From Thermoflexus hugenholtzii JAD2 (GTDB lineage: Bacteria > Chloroflexota > Anaerolineae > Thermoflexales > Thermoflexaceae): a stretch of 64,000 nucleotides of DNA. Within the stretch, counting starts at the first letter, position 1, and every line of letters begins with the position of its first letter. Location: positions 273,630 through 337,629 of the forward strand of contig NZ_FYEK01000027.1 of NCBI RefSeq assembly GCF_900187885.1, in the 5' to 3' direction. A program made the position numbers and the translations under genes. Of the stretch, positions 52,805 to 61,640 are shown piece after piece. The notes beneath the pieces are model-generated. The model saw only the letters and a list, made by a program, of their open reading frames with translations. It ran no database searches and was not told the DNA's origin.

Positions 52805-54324
52805 TGAGCTGGAAGCTTCGATCCGGGTGGATCGCCCTGCTTGCCGGGCTGTTCCTGGCTCTGGGGACCGGAAGGTTCGCTCCCGCCTTCGGGCAGGGCG
52901 AGGCCGTCCGGTGGGAGAAGCCGGTGCGGCTTTCGGATCCGAACCGGATGGCTTGGTTCCCTGATGTGATTGCAGATGATGCAGGGAATGTGGTGGTGAT
53001 CTGGTCTGGAGGCATTCGCAGGGGGAAGTCCGCCTTCGATGCCTTGATGCTCGCTCGGTTTCATAAAGAAAACTGGTCTAACCCTGTGGATATTCAGGCT
53101 ATGCCTGCATTCGAGGACGTGGGGGTTGCAGTTCGCAACTCCATCGCCTTGGATCGCTATGGGGACGTGGTGGTGACTTTTCGAATGCCTCTGAGTCTCT
53201 ATTTCTCGAAGGCTCCTATGCAATCGGTGGACTCCGCTCAGTCCTGGACACCGCCCCGTCGGCTTAGCGGATCCAATGTGGCCTATTACAACGAGTTGGG
53301 GGTAGATCGGGAAGGCCGGATCCATGTGGTCTGGTCGGAGATCGTAACCAACCCTTCATGCGAGCAGTGTGCGGATATCTTTTATCGCTTCTCCGATGAT
53401 GATGGAGAAACCTGGTCTCCGCCGGTCAACCTCTCCCGAACCCCTGGGGATGATTCCTTGAAGCCTCACCTCTGGATCGGCGAAGGGGGCTGGCTGTATG
53501 TGACCTGGCAGGAAAGTGAGGGCCTCTTCACAGGCGGTGGGAAGCCCGCTGGTGTCCGCTTGGCCCGCTCGCCGGATCGAGGTCGCACCTGGAAGGAACC
53601 GATGTGGATCACGGCCACTATAGGCACTCCTCAGCAAGCGGTGATTGGAGAGGATGGCCAGGGGACGCTCCTCCTGATCTGGCGGACGGCAGAGGGCCCC
53701 GGGGTCTATTTTCAACGCTCCCGCGATCATGGCGAGAGTTGGACCTCGCCGACCTTGCTTCCTGGCTTCCAGGCCCGGCCGTGGACTCAGATCCCGTATG
53801 ATGACTACGACATGGCTATGGACAGCCTGGGCCGGTTGCATTTCGTGGGCGTGGGGGCGTTGGGGGCGGAGGGCCAGTTGGGGGTCTGGCATCTGATATG
53901 GGATGGAGCAACCTGGCAGGGGCCCTTCCTGGTCTCCACAGGCCGGAACCTCCCAGAGTGGACCCGGCTGGTGGTTTCGGAAGGGCGCCGACTGCATTTG
54001 GTATGGTTCGAGCGAGATCCAGAGCATCTCTACAAATCCGAAGAGGGTCGATATACAGTATGGTATAGCACCGCGCTGACCAATGCCCCACCGGTCCGGC
54101 GCACGCCGGTGCCCACTCCTACCCCGACGCGCTCGCTCCCGCTGCCTTCCGGAGCGCGGGTTCTTCCGACCCCTACCTCCTTTGTCCCGCGGACGATGGA
54201 TCCGAACCTGCCGGCGGGCCAGCCCCGGCCGGATTCCGAGGCGCTACGTCTGATCGTTCTGATGGGTGGAGGAGTGATCGTATTGAGCACCATCGGCGGA
54301 TGGGCGTTGCGGCAGCGCTCATAG
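52801..54324 (+). CDS. Anchored sialidase-like (Asp-box) surface protein
   Basis: 507-aa exported protein. Signal peptide at residues 5-32. The body is a probable six-blade beta-propeller with three clear Asp boxes: SDDDGETWS, SPDRGRTWK and SRDHGESWT. Near the C-terminus come a Pro/Thr-rich stalk (TPVPTPTPTRSLPLPSG), a membrane helix (LIVLMGGGVIVLSTIGGWAL) and a short basic tail, which would anchor it at the surface. The Arg triad and Tyr/Glu pair of true sialidases were not identified, so it may bind rather than cleave glycans. Base composition is lower in G+C than in its neighbours. Confidence 0.83.
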   Translation: MMSWKLRSGWIALLAGLFLALGTGRFAPAFGQGEAVRWEKPVRLSDPNRMAWFPDVIADDAGNVVVIWSGGIRRGKSAFDALMLARFHKENWSNPVDIQAMPAFEDVGVAVRNSIALDRYGDVVVTFRMPLSLYFSKAPMQSVDSAQSWTPPRRLSGSNVAYYNELGVDREGRIHVVWSEIVTNPSCEQCADIFYRFSDDDGETWSPPVNLSRTPGDDSLKPHLWIGEGGWLYVTWQESEGLFTGGGKPAGVRLARSPDRGRTWKEPMWITATIGTPQQAVIGEDGQGTLLLIWRTAEGPGVYFQRSRDHGESWTSPTLLPGFQARPWTQIPYDDYDMAMDSLGRLHFVGVGALGAEGQLGVWHLIWDGATWQGPFLVSTGRNLPEWTRLVVSEGRRLHLVWFERDPEHLYKSEEGRYTVWYSTALTNAPPVRRTPVPTPTPTRSLPLPSGARVLPTPTSFVPRTMDPNLPAGQPRPDSEALRLIVLMGGGVIVLSTIGGWALRQRS

Positions 54325-54348
54325 CTTTATTCATTGAGGAGAGAGCCC

Positions 54349-55533
54349 GTGCGGATCCTGATGCTCACGCAAGTGTTGCCCTATCCGCTGGCCAGCGGAC
54401 CGCAGATCAAGACGCATTACGTCCTGCGCTATCTGGCCCGACATCATCGCATCACCCTGGTCTCCTTTGTCCGCTCCGACGGAGAGGCTCGGTCCGCTGA
54501 GGCGTTGCGCCCCTATTGCGAGGCGATCCACACCGTCCTCCTCCCCCGCTCCGGATTTCGGGATGGGGTCGCCCTCCTACGGGCGATGATCACCGGCGAA
54601 CCCTTCGTGATCGCCCGGGATCACCGGCCTGCTCTCTACCGCTTGCTGGAACAATTGAACATGGCCGGATCCTTCGACGCGGTCCACGCGGATCAGCTCA
54701 ACATGGCGCCCTATGCGCTTCCGGTGCGGGCGCGGCGGGTGCTGGATGCCCACAACGCGGTCTGGCAGATCGCGGAGCGGCTGGCCCGGGCGATGCCGCC
54801 GGGACCCTTGCGGTTCCTCGCGGCCCAGGAGGCCCAGCGCCTGAGGCGGTATGAGGGGAGGATCTGTCGGGCCTTCGATCACGTGGTTGCGGTGAGCGAA
54901 AGCGACCGGGCGGCCCTGGAGGAGGCAGCGGGCGAGAAGCTGCCGATCCTTGTGGTCCCCATCGCCCTGGATCCTGAGGATTTCCCTCCCATCCCCCGGG
55001 AGCCCGGGGCGAAGGGTGTGTTGCACATCGGAGGGTTGCACTGGCCGCCGAACGCGGAGGGGATCCGGTGGTTCCTGCGGGAGGTGTGGGGGCAGGTGCG
55101 GGCAGCGGTGCCGGAGGCCCGGCTGTTTCTGGTGGGAGCCCGCCCTCCCGCGGATCTGCGGGCGTGGGCGATCCGGGATCCCTCGGTCATTGTGCCGGGC
55201 TTTGTGGCCGATCCCACCGCCTACTGGCGGCAGAGCGCGGTGGTGATCGTCCCGCTTCACGCGGGCAGCGGCATCCGGGTTAAGATCCTGGAGGCGTGGT
55301 CCCGGGGGATGCCGGTGGTGAGCACCACCATCGGCTGTGAGGGGCTGAAGGCTTACCATAGGGAGAACATCTGGATCGCGGACGATCCGGAGGGCTTCGC
55401 CCGGGCAGTGATTGCCATGCTCCGGGACCCTGGGGAGGCGCGCCGGATCGGGGAGGCCGGCCAGGAGACCATCCGGGCGTTTTATGACTATCGGGTAGCC
55501 TGTCGTCCCCTGGATACCATTTATCCGCGTTAA
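54349..55533 (+). CDS. Glycosyltransferase family 4
   Basis: 394-aa GT-B glycosyltransferase similar in layout to that at 43107. The N-terminus reads VRILMLTQVLPYPLASGPQI, and DAVHADQLNMAPYALPV is the typical acceptor-domain segment. The donor domain shows VLHIGGLHWPPNAEGIRWFL and VVIVPLHAGSGIRVKILEAWSRG. GTG 54349 is chosen because GAGGAGAG lies 5 nt upstream; a TTG at 54334 would sit before that site. It is 24 nt after the Asp-box gene and is the last plus-strand gene of the polysaccharide cluster. It is convergent with the secreted glycosidase-like gene. Confidence 0.92.
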   Translation: MRILMLTQVLPYPLASGPQIKTHYVLRYLARHHRITLVSFVRSDGEARSAEALRPYCEAIHTVLLPRSGFRDGVALLRAMITGEPFVIARDHRPALYRLLEQLNMAGSFDAVHADQLNMAPYALPVRARRVLDAHNAVWQIAERLARAMPPGPLRFLAAQEAQRLRRYEGRICRAFDHVVAVSESDRAALEEAAGEKLPILVVPIALDPEDFPPIPREPGAKGVLHIGGLHWPPNAEGIRWFLREVWGQVRAAVPEARLFLVGARPPADLRAWAIRDPSVIVPGFVADPTAYWRQSAVVIVPLHAGSGIRVKILEAWSRGMPVVSTTIGCEGLKAYHRENIWIADDPEGFARAVIAMLRDPGEARRIGEAGQETIRAFYDYRVACRPLDTIYPR

Positions 55534-55611
55534 ACGGGAGAGAATGGCAGAGATCCTCCGGATTAGGGACAGAGGCCACCCTCAATCCCGCTTGCGGGCC
55601 ATCACGAGGCA

Positions 55612-58173
55612 TCAGGGCGATCGACCCGTGCGAGCGATCAGGGGAAGATAGACCTGACTCTCCCGGGACAGTGTGGTGAACGTTCCTCTCTTTGCCTCGC
55701 TCGCACCGTTCGAGTTCACAGATTGAACCTCGTAGCAGTAGGTGGTCTGCGGGCTTAAGCCGGGGAGCCCCACTGCGTGTTCAACGACCCATTCGGTCTG
55801 AGTGACCGTTCTTTCCCAGTTATCACAATTCTGTCCATATCGAACCCGGCTGTCTGCGGGTTGTGAGGTCTGCCATCGAATGACGGCCACGGTGGCCAGC
55901 GGGATCGCCGTCGGGCCAGAAGTGATCGCCGGTGGGACAGCACCCTGGGGAGGGGAAACCTGGAGGACAAAGGATTGCTCAGCGGAGGCCCCTCGTGTGT
56001 CTGTTGCTTGAACAACAACCGGAAAGGCGCCGGTTGATGAAGGGATCCCATAAAGGAACCCGGTTTGCGTATCCAGGCTCAGCCAAGTGGGTCCTGAACG
56101 GATTCGATAGGTTACTGGATCTCCGTCTGGATCCATTGCGTTGATGTTGTAGGCGAAGGGCAAGCCGACGGAGGTGAAAACAGTGCGAGGTTGTGAGGTG
56201 ATCACCGGAGGGGTGTTCTGGGATCCGCTGGAGACGAGGATCTCAAATTCCTGAACGCTGGATGCTCCTTGAGGATCGCGAGCTCGAAGGCGGACTGCAA
56301 ATCGGCCTGCTTGCTGGGGGATCCACTGGAGGATTCCGTTGTCTGGATTCAGCTGCATGCCGGGAGGGCCTTGCTCCAGGCTATATGTCACCTGAACTAG
56401 GCTATTCGGCTGACCGGTCGGGTCAGGGTCATAGGCCTCTGCGTTGTAGAAATATGGCCTTCCAACTACTGCAGCGGTGATCGGAGAGGAGATGAAGTAG
56501 GGGGGATCATTGGTGGGATCCCCGAACGTGAGGGAGGGCAGGCTGGTGAACCCCCTCAGGTATTGAGGCTCATAATGGATCCGGAACTTCGTGCGTCCGT
56601 TAATTGTTTGTAAGGGGTAACGATTCCCCAGGGGATCGAAAAGAACCGCTGGGCCGTTGATCCCGTTGGCCACAGCCTCAATGTCTCGATTCCCTTCATT
56701 GCTCCAGATCACCAGGATGGTTTCCTCGCCGTTCTTGAAGAGGTGACCTTCCACAAAGGAGGGAGCTTCGCTGATTCGCCCGTAGTAAACAGCGCTCTGC
56801 AACTGATCTGCCAGGGCGCGAACAGCGAGGGCCCGTTCGGTGAGGATCCGTGCGGGGTTCCCATCGAGGAGTGATTGATCGTAGTTGTAGCTGAAGAAGA
56901 AAACCTTCTTCGCGCCGACGGCCAGATTTCCTACAAGGGTTTTGGCGGGGGACAGGAGGGGGACAACCTGTCCGCCCCGGAAGTAGCTGCTTTCCTCGGG
57001 GCGCCAGTGGATGCCGCCTCGCAGAGGAGAGAGAGCTTCTGTGTTCCAGACCGGTTTCATCACACCGTAGCTCTGCATAACCTGAAGGTAGGTATTGATG
57101 CTTCCGCAGCAACCATCGGGGGAGAGCCCTTCGCCGCTTCCTTCCTCCAGATAATGAACCGAAAGCACATCGAAGAGCGTGAAGCCCGGGTCCCGGCGTT
57201 CTTCCTCCAGCATCAGGCGGAGCACCTGAGAGTCTCCCTGATAGAGATCGGCGGCCAGGATGCGAGCAGAGGGGTCCACGCTCCGGATCACCTGAGCGAC
57301 GCCGCGGAGGAAGGTCACATAAAGGTTGAAATCACAGGGCTGCCACCAGCCACAACCGTCGATCTCGTTGCCGACGATCCAGTTGTGAACCTGTTCTCGA
57401 TAGGCCTGAGCAACCCGGCGCAGGTTTTGATAAAACGCGCTGTTGTAATCCCGCGCTCCTGGGGGGGCTCCTCCGATGAGCTTGAAGATGGGGGTGATGT
57501 CACTGGAGAGGGCTTCCGACACGAAGGATTGAACTGAAGGGGTCAGGGCTTCCAGGACGCTGCTATCTGTGTCGACGGGGATATCGAAGTGAACCCACTT
57601 GATCCCCAGGTGGGCGATCTGAGCGGCGAAGCCGGGGTAGGGATCGATGGCGATGATGAAGCCGAGGGGGGAAGGGCTATCCGGCCCCAGCCGGATGATG
57701 GGGTCCACCAGCCCGATGCGCAGATCTTGCAGCTCCCCCTGATCGGTGAAGAGGTCCAGGCGATAAAACCCGTAGCGGGTCAGACGATCTGTGGGAAGCA
57801 CCAGCCATGCCCCTCCGGTAGGATCCACCTGGATCTGTCCATCGCTTTCAAAGATCTCTCCGTTGATGGTCCAATCTGCCGGGCCGTAGGCATCGGTCAA
57901 GCGATAGCGGACCCTGGTAGGGCGCTGATCGATATGAAGCCGGATCGGATCGCCGAGGATGAACAGCCCCCCGTTGGGGAGGGCAGAGCCGCTGAGGCTC
58001 AGGGCGCCTCTGACAGGGGATCGGTCTGAAACAACGGGCGGAGGGATCTCCGGCTGAAGGAGGGAAGGCGGATTGGGCGTAGGGGGTATAGTTCGAAGGA
58101 GGGCAGATAAAGCCGCCGAGGCAATGACCAACCCAGCGAAGGCAATTGCCGGAACAATGAGACGACGAAGCAT
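55612..58173 (-). CDS. Secreted glycosidase-like protein with Ig/FN3 repeats
   Basis: 853-aa exported protein. Signal or anchor helix at residues 3-25, then a beta-sandwich (about 60-150). A TIM barrel of the clan-A glycosidase kind spans about 160-470, with acid/base candidate Glu270 in WIVGNEIDG and nucleophile candidate Glu379 in VWNTEAL. Two cadherin/He_PIG-type Ig repeats follow (PPYFISSPITAAVVGRPYFY; PPVITSQPRTVFTSVGLPFA), and an FN3-like domain ends the protein. The last residues contain VYLPLIAR. ATG 58173 is chosen: GGAGG lies 6 nt upstream, and the promoter at 58222-58250 would start the mRNA downstream of ATG 58221. Substrate unknown. Confidence 0.8.
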   Translation of the reverse strand: MLRRLIVPAIAFAGLVIASAALSALLRTIPPTPNPPSLLQPEIPPPVVSDRSPVRGALSLSGSALPNGGLFILGDPIRLHIDQRPTRVRYRLTDAYGPADWTINGEIFESDGQIQVDPTGGAWLVLPTDRLTRYGFYRLDLFTDQGELQDLRIGLVDPIIRLGPDSPSPLGFIIAIDPYPGFAAQIAHLGIKWVHFDIPVDTDSSVLEALTPSVQSFVSEALSSDITPIFKLIGGAPPGARDYNSAFYQNLRRVAQAYREQVHNWIVGNEIDGCGWWQPCDFNLYVTFLRGVAQVIRSVDPSARILAADLYQGDSQVLRLMLEEERRDPGFTLFDVLSVHYLEEGSGEGLSPDGCCGSINTYLQVMQSYGVMKPVWNTEALSPLRGGIHWRPEESSYFRGGQVVPLLSPAKTLVGNLAVGAKKVFFFSYNYDQSLLDGNPARILTERALAVRALADQLQSAVYYGRISEAPSFVEGHLFKNGEETILVIWSNEGNRDIEAVANGINGPAVLFDPLGNRYPLQTINGRTKFRIHYEPQYLRGFTSLPSLTFGDPTNDPPYFISSPITAAVVGRPYFYNAEAYDPDPTGQPNSLVQVTYSLEQGPPGMQLNPDNGILQWIPQQAGRFAVRLRARDPQGASSVQEFEILVSSGSQNTPPVITSQPRTVFTSVGLPFAYNINAMDPDGDPVTYRIRSGPTWLSLDTQTGFLYGIPSSTGAFPVVVQATDTRGASAEQSFVLQVSPPQGAVPPAITSGPTAIPLATVAVIRWQTSQPADSRVRYGQNCDNWERTVTQTEWVVEHAVGLPGLSPQTTYCYEVQSVNSNGASEAKRGTFTTLSRESQVYLPLIARTGRSP

Positions 58174-58221
58174 CCCTGGCCTCCATACCATGGATTCTAA
58201 CCTAAATCCAACGCCAACCAT

Positions 58222-58250
58222 ATTCTAACGATATCCCTGATCCCTGTCAA
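58222..58250 (-). promoter_or_regulatory. Promoter of secreted glycosidase-like gene
   Basis: On the minus strand a consensus -35 TTGACA (58245-58250) and TAGAAT (58222-58227) are separated by exactly 17 nt. Transcription should start near 58215. This is the closest match to consensus in the window and decides the start of the gene below it. Confidence 0.85.
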
Positions 58251-58323
58251 CTAATCAACCAAGTAGTGCACGCATGTATCCTTCATAGAGTCTGGGCTGA
58301 GCCGGAGCGCTTGTGTGCCTTCT

Positions 58324-60183
58324 TCAGACGTTGGCGCCTTTCCCGGGCCAGAGCATGGGGAGCAGGCAGATGGCGATCCCATAGACCGGATATTGAAAGC
58401 GGAAGTCCGGGGCGGTGAGCAGAGGGAACCAGAGTAACGTGTGAATCACGGCAGGCCCGGTTAGCGTCCAGGCGATTTGTAGCCCGTAGCGCCTGGCCAG
58501 GATGCTTCCTGTAAACAAGATTAAATACAGAAAAAGAGCAGGCCGCCAGAACAGCCAGATCCACTCGTGCTTCAATGTCTCCCCCAGGAGACGCCACAGC
58601 GCTCCACGTAACCTGGGGAACAGAGCCCTTGATGACAGCCCCAATCGATTCGAAGGGGTTCCCCACTCAAACGCATAGACATAGGCATCTGGAGGTTCTG
58701 TGATCCGCCACAGGAAATCTGTGCTGCAAAGATAATGTCGGATCATCGCGCCGGGGTTCCGAGCGATCAACCTTGCCCACAGGGATAGAAACTCGCCAGC
58801 GTGGGCATCGAAGAAGGACCGATTCAGGACATTGTTGTTCACGACCGGATCCACGAACCGGCATGTGTAAGCGCGGCGCCATAGTTCCAGAGGTTGAATC
58901 TGATTTAGGAAATCTCGCTCGGTAGAGGTCAGCGGCGTGCCAGCATAGATCAGGGCGGCCACGTGGTGGATGGGGACCTGCAGGGCGAACCAGCGGGGGA
59001 CAGCAGGGATGCGCAGCACATACATCTCGGAAGCCTGAACGGCAAGATAGCAGACCAGGATCGGAAGGATGGTTCGAAGAAAGAGGCGAATCCTCTGGCG
59101 TGGCCAGAGCATGGCGACCGTGCCTATCGTAAGAAAGATGACCGGCAACCCGTTATGACGATAGAGCGCGACGGCAAGACCGGAGCCCGCAATGCCTATC
59201 CAGGTGCTCCACGCAGGCTCGCGGCGGTCCAGAAAATCCCGGGCCAGATGGAGGAACCCTCCAGTTAAACCCAGCAGCCCAATGGCATATGGGACATCTT
59301 TCCAGAGTGTGACGCTCATCATCCCATGGCCCGGAGCCAGGGCGCTCAGCCCAACCATCCCCCATCGACCCAGCGATGGGATACCCCATCGCTCCAGCGC
59401 CCGCGCGATCACTCCGATCATCAGACCCAGCATAATCATTTGAGCGAGCACTACACTTGCCGGAGAGGGCCAGATCTGATAGATCAAGGCCATGGAAAGC
59501 GTGTGGACAGCAGGATGAACATTATTGAAATGTCCACTCAAGATCTGCTCCCACTGATAAAGTGCATCTACTGGAAGAATTCCGGGATAAAATGTCACGA
59601 AATAGACCGACCATATCAACCAACAAGGAAAAGCATAGGCAACAACCATCCATCTTGAAGAAGAGGGTTTTGATATATGAATGTGCTCAATTTTCTTAAA
59701 TATTGAAATTATATTTACAAAAAATAACCCAAGGAAAAATGACGAAACCGTCACATAAGCCGCAGTGATAAAATCCTCAGCTGGATCGCCGATGAACCAT
59801 CTTGTCCATGGCGCAGAGCGGAATCCGTGAAGGGAGCGGATGGCTTCTGGGGTGATCCCGGGTGGTGGGAGAACTCGATCGGAAATGTGAGCAGAGGGAT
59901 CTTGAAATGGAGATGGAACAGGAAGAGCGATGGCGATTACGAGGCTTAGTGCCAGAGTGGTGCCCCATTCTGTAGCCTGTAAGGGCCTGGCGTGGAGGGC
60001 CCGATGCATCAAGAAGATTAGGATCCCAAGTCCCAGGCTGATCAGGAAAACCCTCGGGGGCTTCTCCCCAGGCAGATAGCGAGGACTGAGATATAGCAAC
60101 AGCCATACACTGACTCCTGCGATCCAGCCATATTCGAATCGGAAACTCCTGTTCTGCGCTCGGAGAACTCTATTCAGCCCCAT
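58324..60183 (-). CDS. Polytopic membrane protein, DUF6020-like
   Basis: 619-aa protein with about 12 membrane segments. The loop VTFYPGILPVDALYQWEQIL, then HFNNVHPAVHTLSMALIYQI, resembles DUF6020-type membrane proteins, which look like GT-C glycosyltransferases. LAPGHGMMSVTLWKDVPYAI, ALYRHNGLPVIFLTIG and a C-terminal PDFRFQYPVYGIAI are further landmarks. Base composition is clearly lower in G+C than the surroundings; 59641-59760 is only about 29% G+C by hand count. ATG 60183 is chosen, with AAGGGA upstream; a GTG at 60210 is possible. The difference suggests a separate, perhaps transferred, origin. Confidence 0.78.
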   Translation of the reverse strand: MGLNRVLRAQNRSFRFEYGWIAGVSVWLLLYLSPRYLPGEKPPRVFLISLGLGILIFLMHRALHARPLQATEWGTTLALSLVIAIALPVPSPFQDPSAHISDRVLPPPGITPEAIRSLHGFRSAPWTRWFIGDPAEDFITAAYVTVSSFFLGLFFVNIISIFKKIEHIHISKPSSSRWMVVAYAFPCWLIWSVYFVTFYPGILPVDALYQWEQILSGHFNNVHPAVHTLSMALIYQIWPSPASVVLAQMIMLGLMIGVIARALERWGIPSLGRWGMVGLSALAPGHGMMSVTLWKDVPYAIGLLGLTGGFLHLARDFLDRREPAWSTWIGIAGSGLAVALYRHNGLPVIFLTIGTVAMLWPRQRIRLFLRTILPILVCYLAVQASEMYVLRIPAVPRWFALQVPIHHVAALIYAGTPLTSTERDFLNQIQPLELWRRAYTCRFVDPVVNNNVLNRSFFDAHAGEFLSLWARLIARNPGAMIRHYLCSTDFLWRITEPPDAYVYAFEWGTPSNRLGLSSRALFPRLRGALWRLLGETLKHEWIWLFWRPALFLYLILFTGSILARRYGLQIAWTLTGPAVIHTLLWFPLLTAPDFRFQYPVYGIAICLLPMLWPGKGANV

Positions 60184-60226
60184 CGGAGATCCATCCCTTC
60201 CATCGTCCACTTTAATCCCATGACAC

Positions 60227-60253
60227 AGTATAGGAATTTCGGGTTAGAATCAA
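60227..60253 (-). promoter_or_regulatory. Candidate promoter of DUF6020-like gene
   Basis: On the minus strand TTGATT (60248-60253) and TATACT (60227-60232) are 15 nt apart, a short spacer. On the plus strand the same area has ATGACA (60220) and TAGAAT (60245), 19 nt apart, which might serve the divergent glcF-like gene. Both are tentative. Confidence 0.4.
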
Positions 60254-60302
60254 GGGGTAAAATCGTAGGAGTTGTGAAAGCAGTCATCTCTGGAGCCCTG
60301 AG

Positions 60303-61640
60303 ATGAATGGCTTGTATCGTCTCTTCGAGGCAACCCTGAGCCCGTGGGTGGCGCTAAGGGAGGGACCGGATTACGAGGCGCTGCTGACCTGTATCCGGTG
60401 CGCCCGCTGCCTCCCGGTCTGTCCGACCTATCAGGAGACGCTCCACGAGGCGCAGTCCCCCCGGGGGCGCCTGGCCCTGCTTCGGGCGGTGGAAGAGGGC
60501 CGGCTGCCCCTCGATGAGTCCGTGGAGGCTCATCTCTATCATTGCCTGGATTGCCGGGCGTGCAACACGGTCTGCCCGGCGGGGGTCCCCATCGGAGAGC
60601 TGATCGTCGCTGGCCGGGCGGCTACGGCGGCCCAGCGCCCGCGGCCATGGTGGTTGCGTCTGCTCCTGGAGCGCGCCCTGGGCTCACCCCGGGCGGCCGA
60701 GTGGGCGGCTGCGCCCCTGCGCGGGGCCTGGCGCCTGGGCCTGATCCCCCTCGCCCGCTGGCTGTTCCGGTTCTTCCCTCCGCTGCGGGAGCTGCTGGAC
60801 TGGGTTCCGCGTCCCGCCCCTCCGGTCCGCCGGGCGTTGCGCGATCGCCCGGCCCCGGCGGAGGCTCGTTACCGGGTGGGCTTCTTTCTGGGCTGTGTGA
60901 TGAACGCGGTGTATGGGGACGTGGTGCGGGCCAGCGTTCGTCTGCTGGAGCGTCTGGGGTGCGCAGTGGTGGTTCCGTGGGATCAGGCGTGTTGTGGCGC
61001 GCCTCAGGACGATCAGGGCCTGCGGGAGGCGGCCCGGCGCTTCGCCCGTCGCAACATCGCCGCCTTCGAGGCCCTGGGGCCGCTGGATGCGATCGTGGCG
61101 GACTGCGCGGCGTGCAGCGGTTTCTTGAAAGAATACCCCCATCTGCTGGCGGAGGATCCGGAGTGGGCGGACCGCGCGCGGGCCTTCGCCGCCCGGGTCC
61201 GGGACCTCACCGAGTGGCTGGAGGCGATCTGGCCAGAGGAGCTCCAGCCGATCGCTTCCGGTCTCCGCTTGACGTATCATGAGCCATGTCATCTGAGCCA
61301 CGTCCAGGGGGTGCGGCGGCAACCCCGGGCGTTGCTCCTGCGGCTGCGAGGGGCGACGTTCCGGGAGCTGCCGGACGCGGCGCGCTGTTGCGGCAGCGCG
61401 GGCATCTACAACCTGACCCATCCGGCCATGTCCCGCCGGCTGCTGGAGCGGAAGATGGCGGACATCGCCGCCACGGGAGCCTCCGTGGTGGTCACCGCCA
61501 ACCCGGGATGCCTGCTCCAGCTGGAGTGGGGCGTCCGCCGGTCGGGGCTCGCCGTGCAGGTCCGGCATCTCTCCGAGCTCCTGGACGCGGCGCTCTCGTC
61601 TTCCGAGGGGAGGGAAGGATCAGGATGGGGCGCTGGGTGA
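60303..61640 (+). CDS. glcF: Fe-S oxidoreductase, GlcF-type
   Basis: 445-aa protein of the glycolate oxidase iron-sulfur subunit/heterodisulfide reductase D type. Two [4Fe-4S] motifs lie at the N-terminus: Cys30, Cys33, Cys36 and Cys40 (CIRCARCLPVCP), and CLDCRACNTVCP near residue 80. Two CCG domains follow, with ACCGAPQDDQGLREAARRFA and HEPCHLSHVQGV...ARCCGSAG. In glycolate or D-lactate oxidases it passes electrons from the FAD subunit to the membrane pool. The FAD subunit (GlcD) is not adjacent, so the substrate is open. It overlaps the radical SAM gene by 16 nt. Confidence 0.92.
   Translation: MNGLYRLFEATLSPWVALREGPDYEALLTCIRCARCLPVCPTYQETLHEAQSPRGRLALLRAVEEGRLPLDESVEAHLYHCLDCRACNTVCPAGVPIGELIVAGRAATAAQRPRPWWLRLLLERALGSPRAAEWAAAPLRGAWRLGLIPLARWLFRFFPPLRELLDWVPRPAPPVRRALRDRPAPAEARYRVGFFLGCVMNAVYGDVVRASVRLLERLGCAVVVPWDQACCGAPQDDQGLREAARRFARRNIAAFEALGPLDAIVADCAACSGFLKEYPHLLAEDPEWADRARAFAARVRDLTEWLEAIWPEELQPIASGLRLTYHEPCHLSHVQGVRRQPRALLLRLRGATFRELPDAARCCGSAGIYNLTHPAMSRRLLERKMADIAATGASVVVTANPGCLLQLEWGVRRSGLAVQVRHLSELLDAALSSSEGREGSGWGAG

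Noticed and set aside
58174-58221. Upstream ATG codons of the secreted glycosidase-like protein
   Set aside because: The consensus promoter at 58222-58250 places the mRNA start near 58215, downstream of ATG 58221. ATG 58191 lacks a ribosome site, whereas ATG 58173 has GGAGG.
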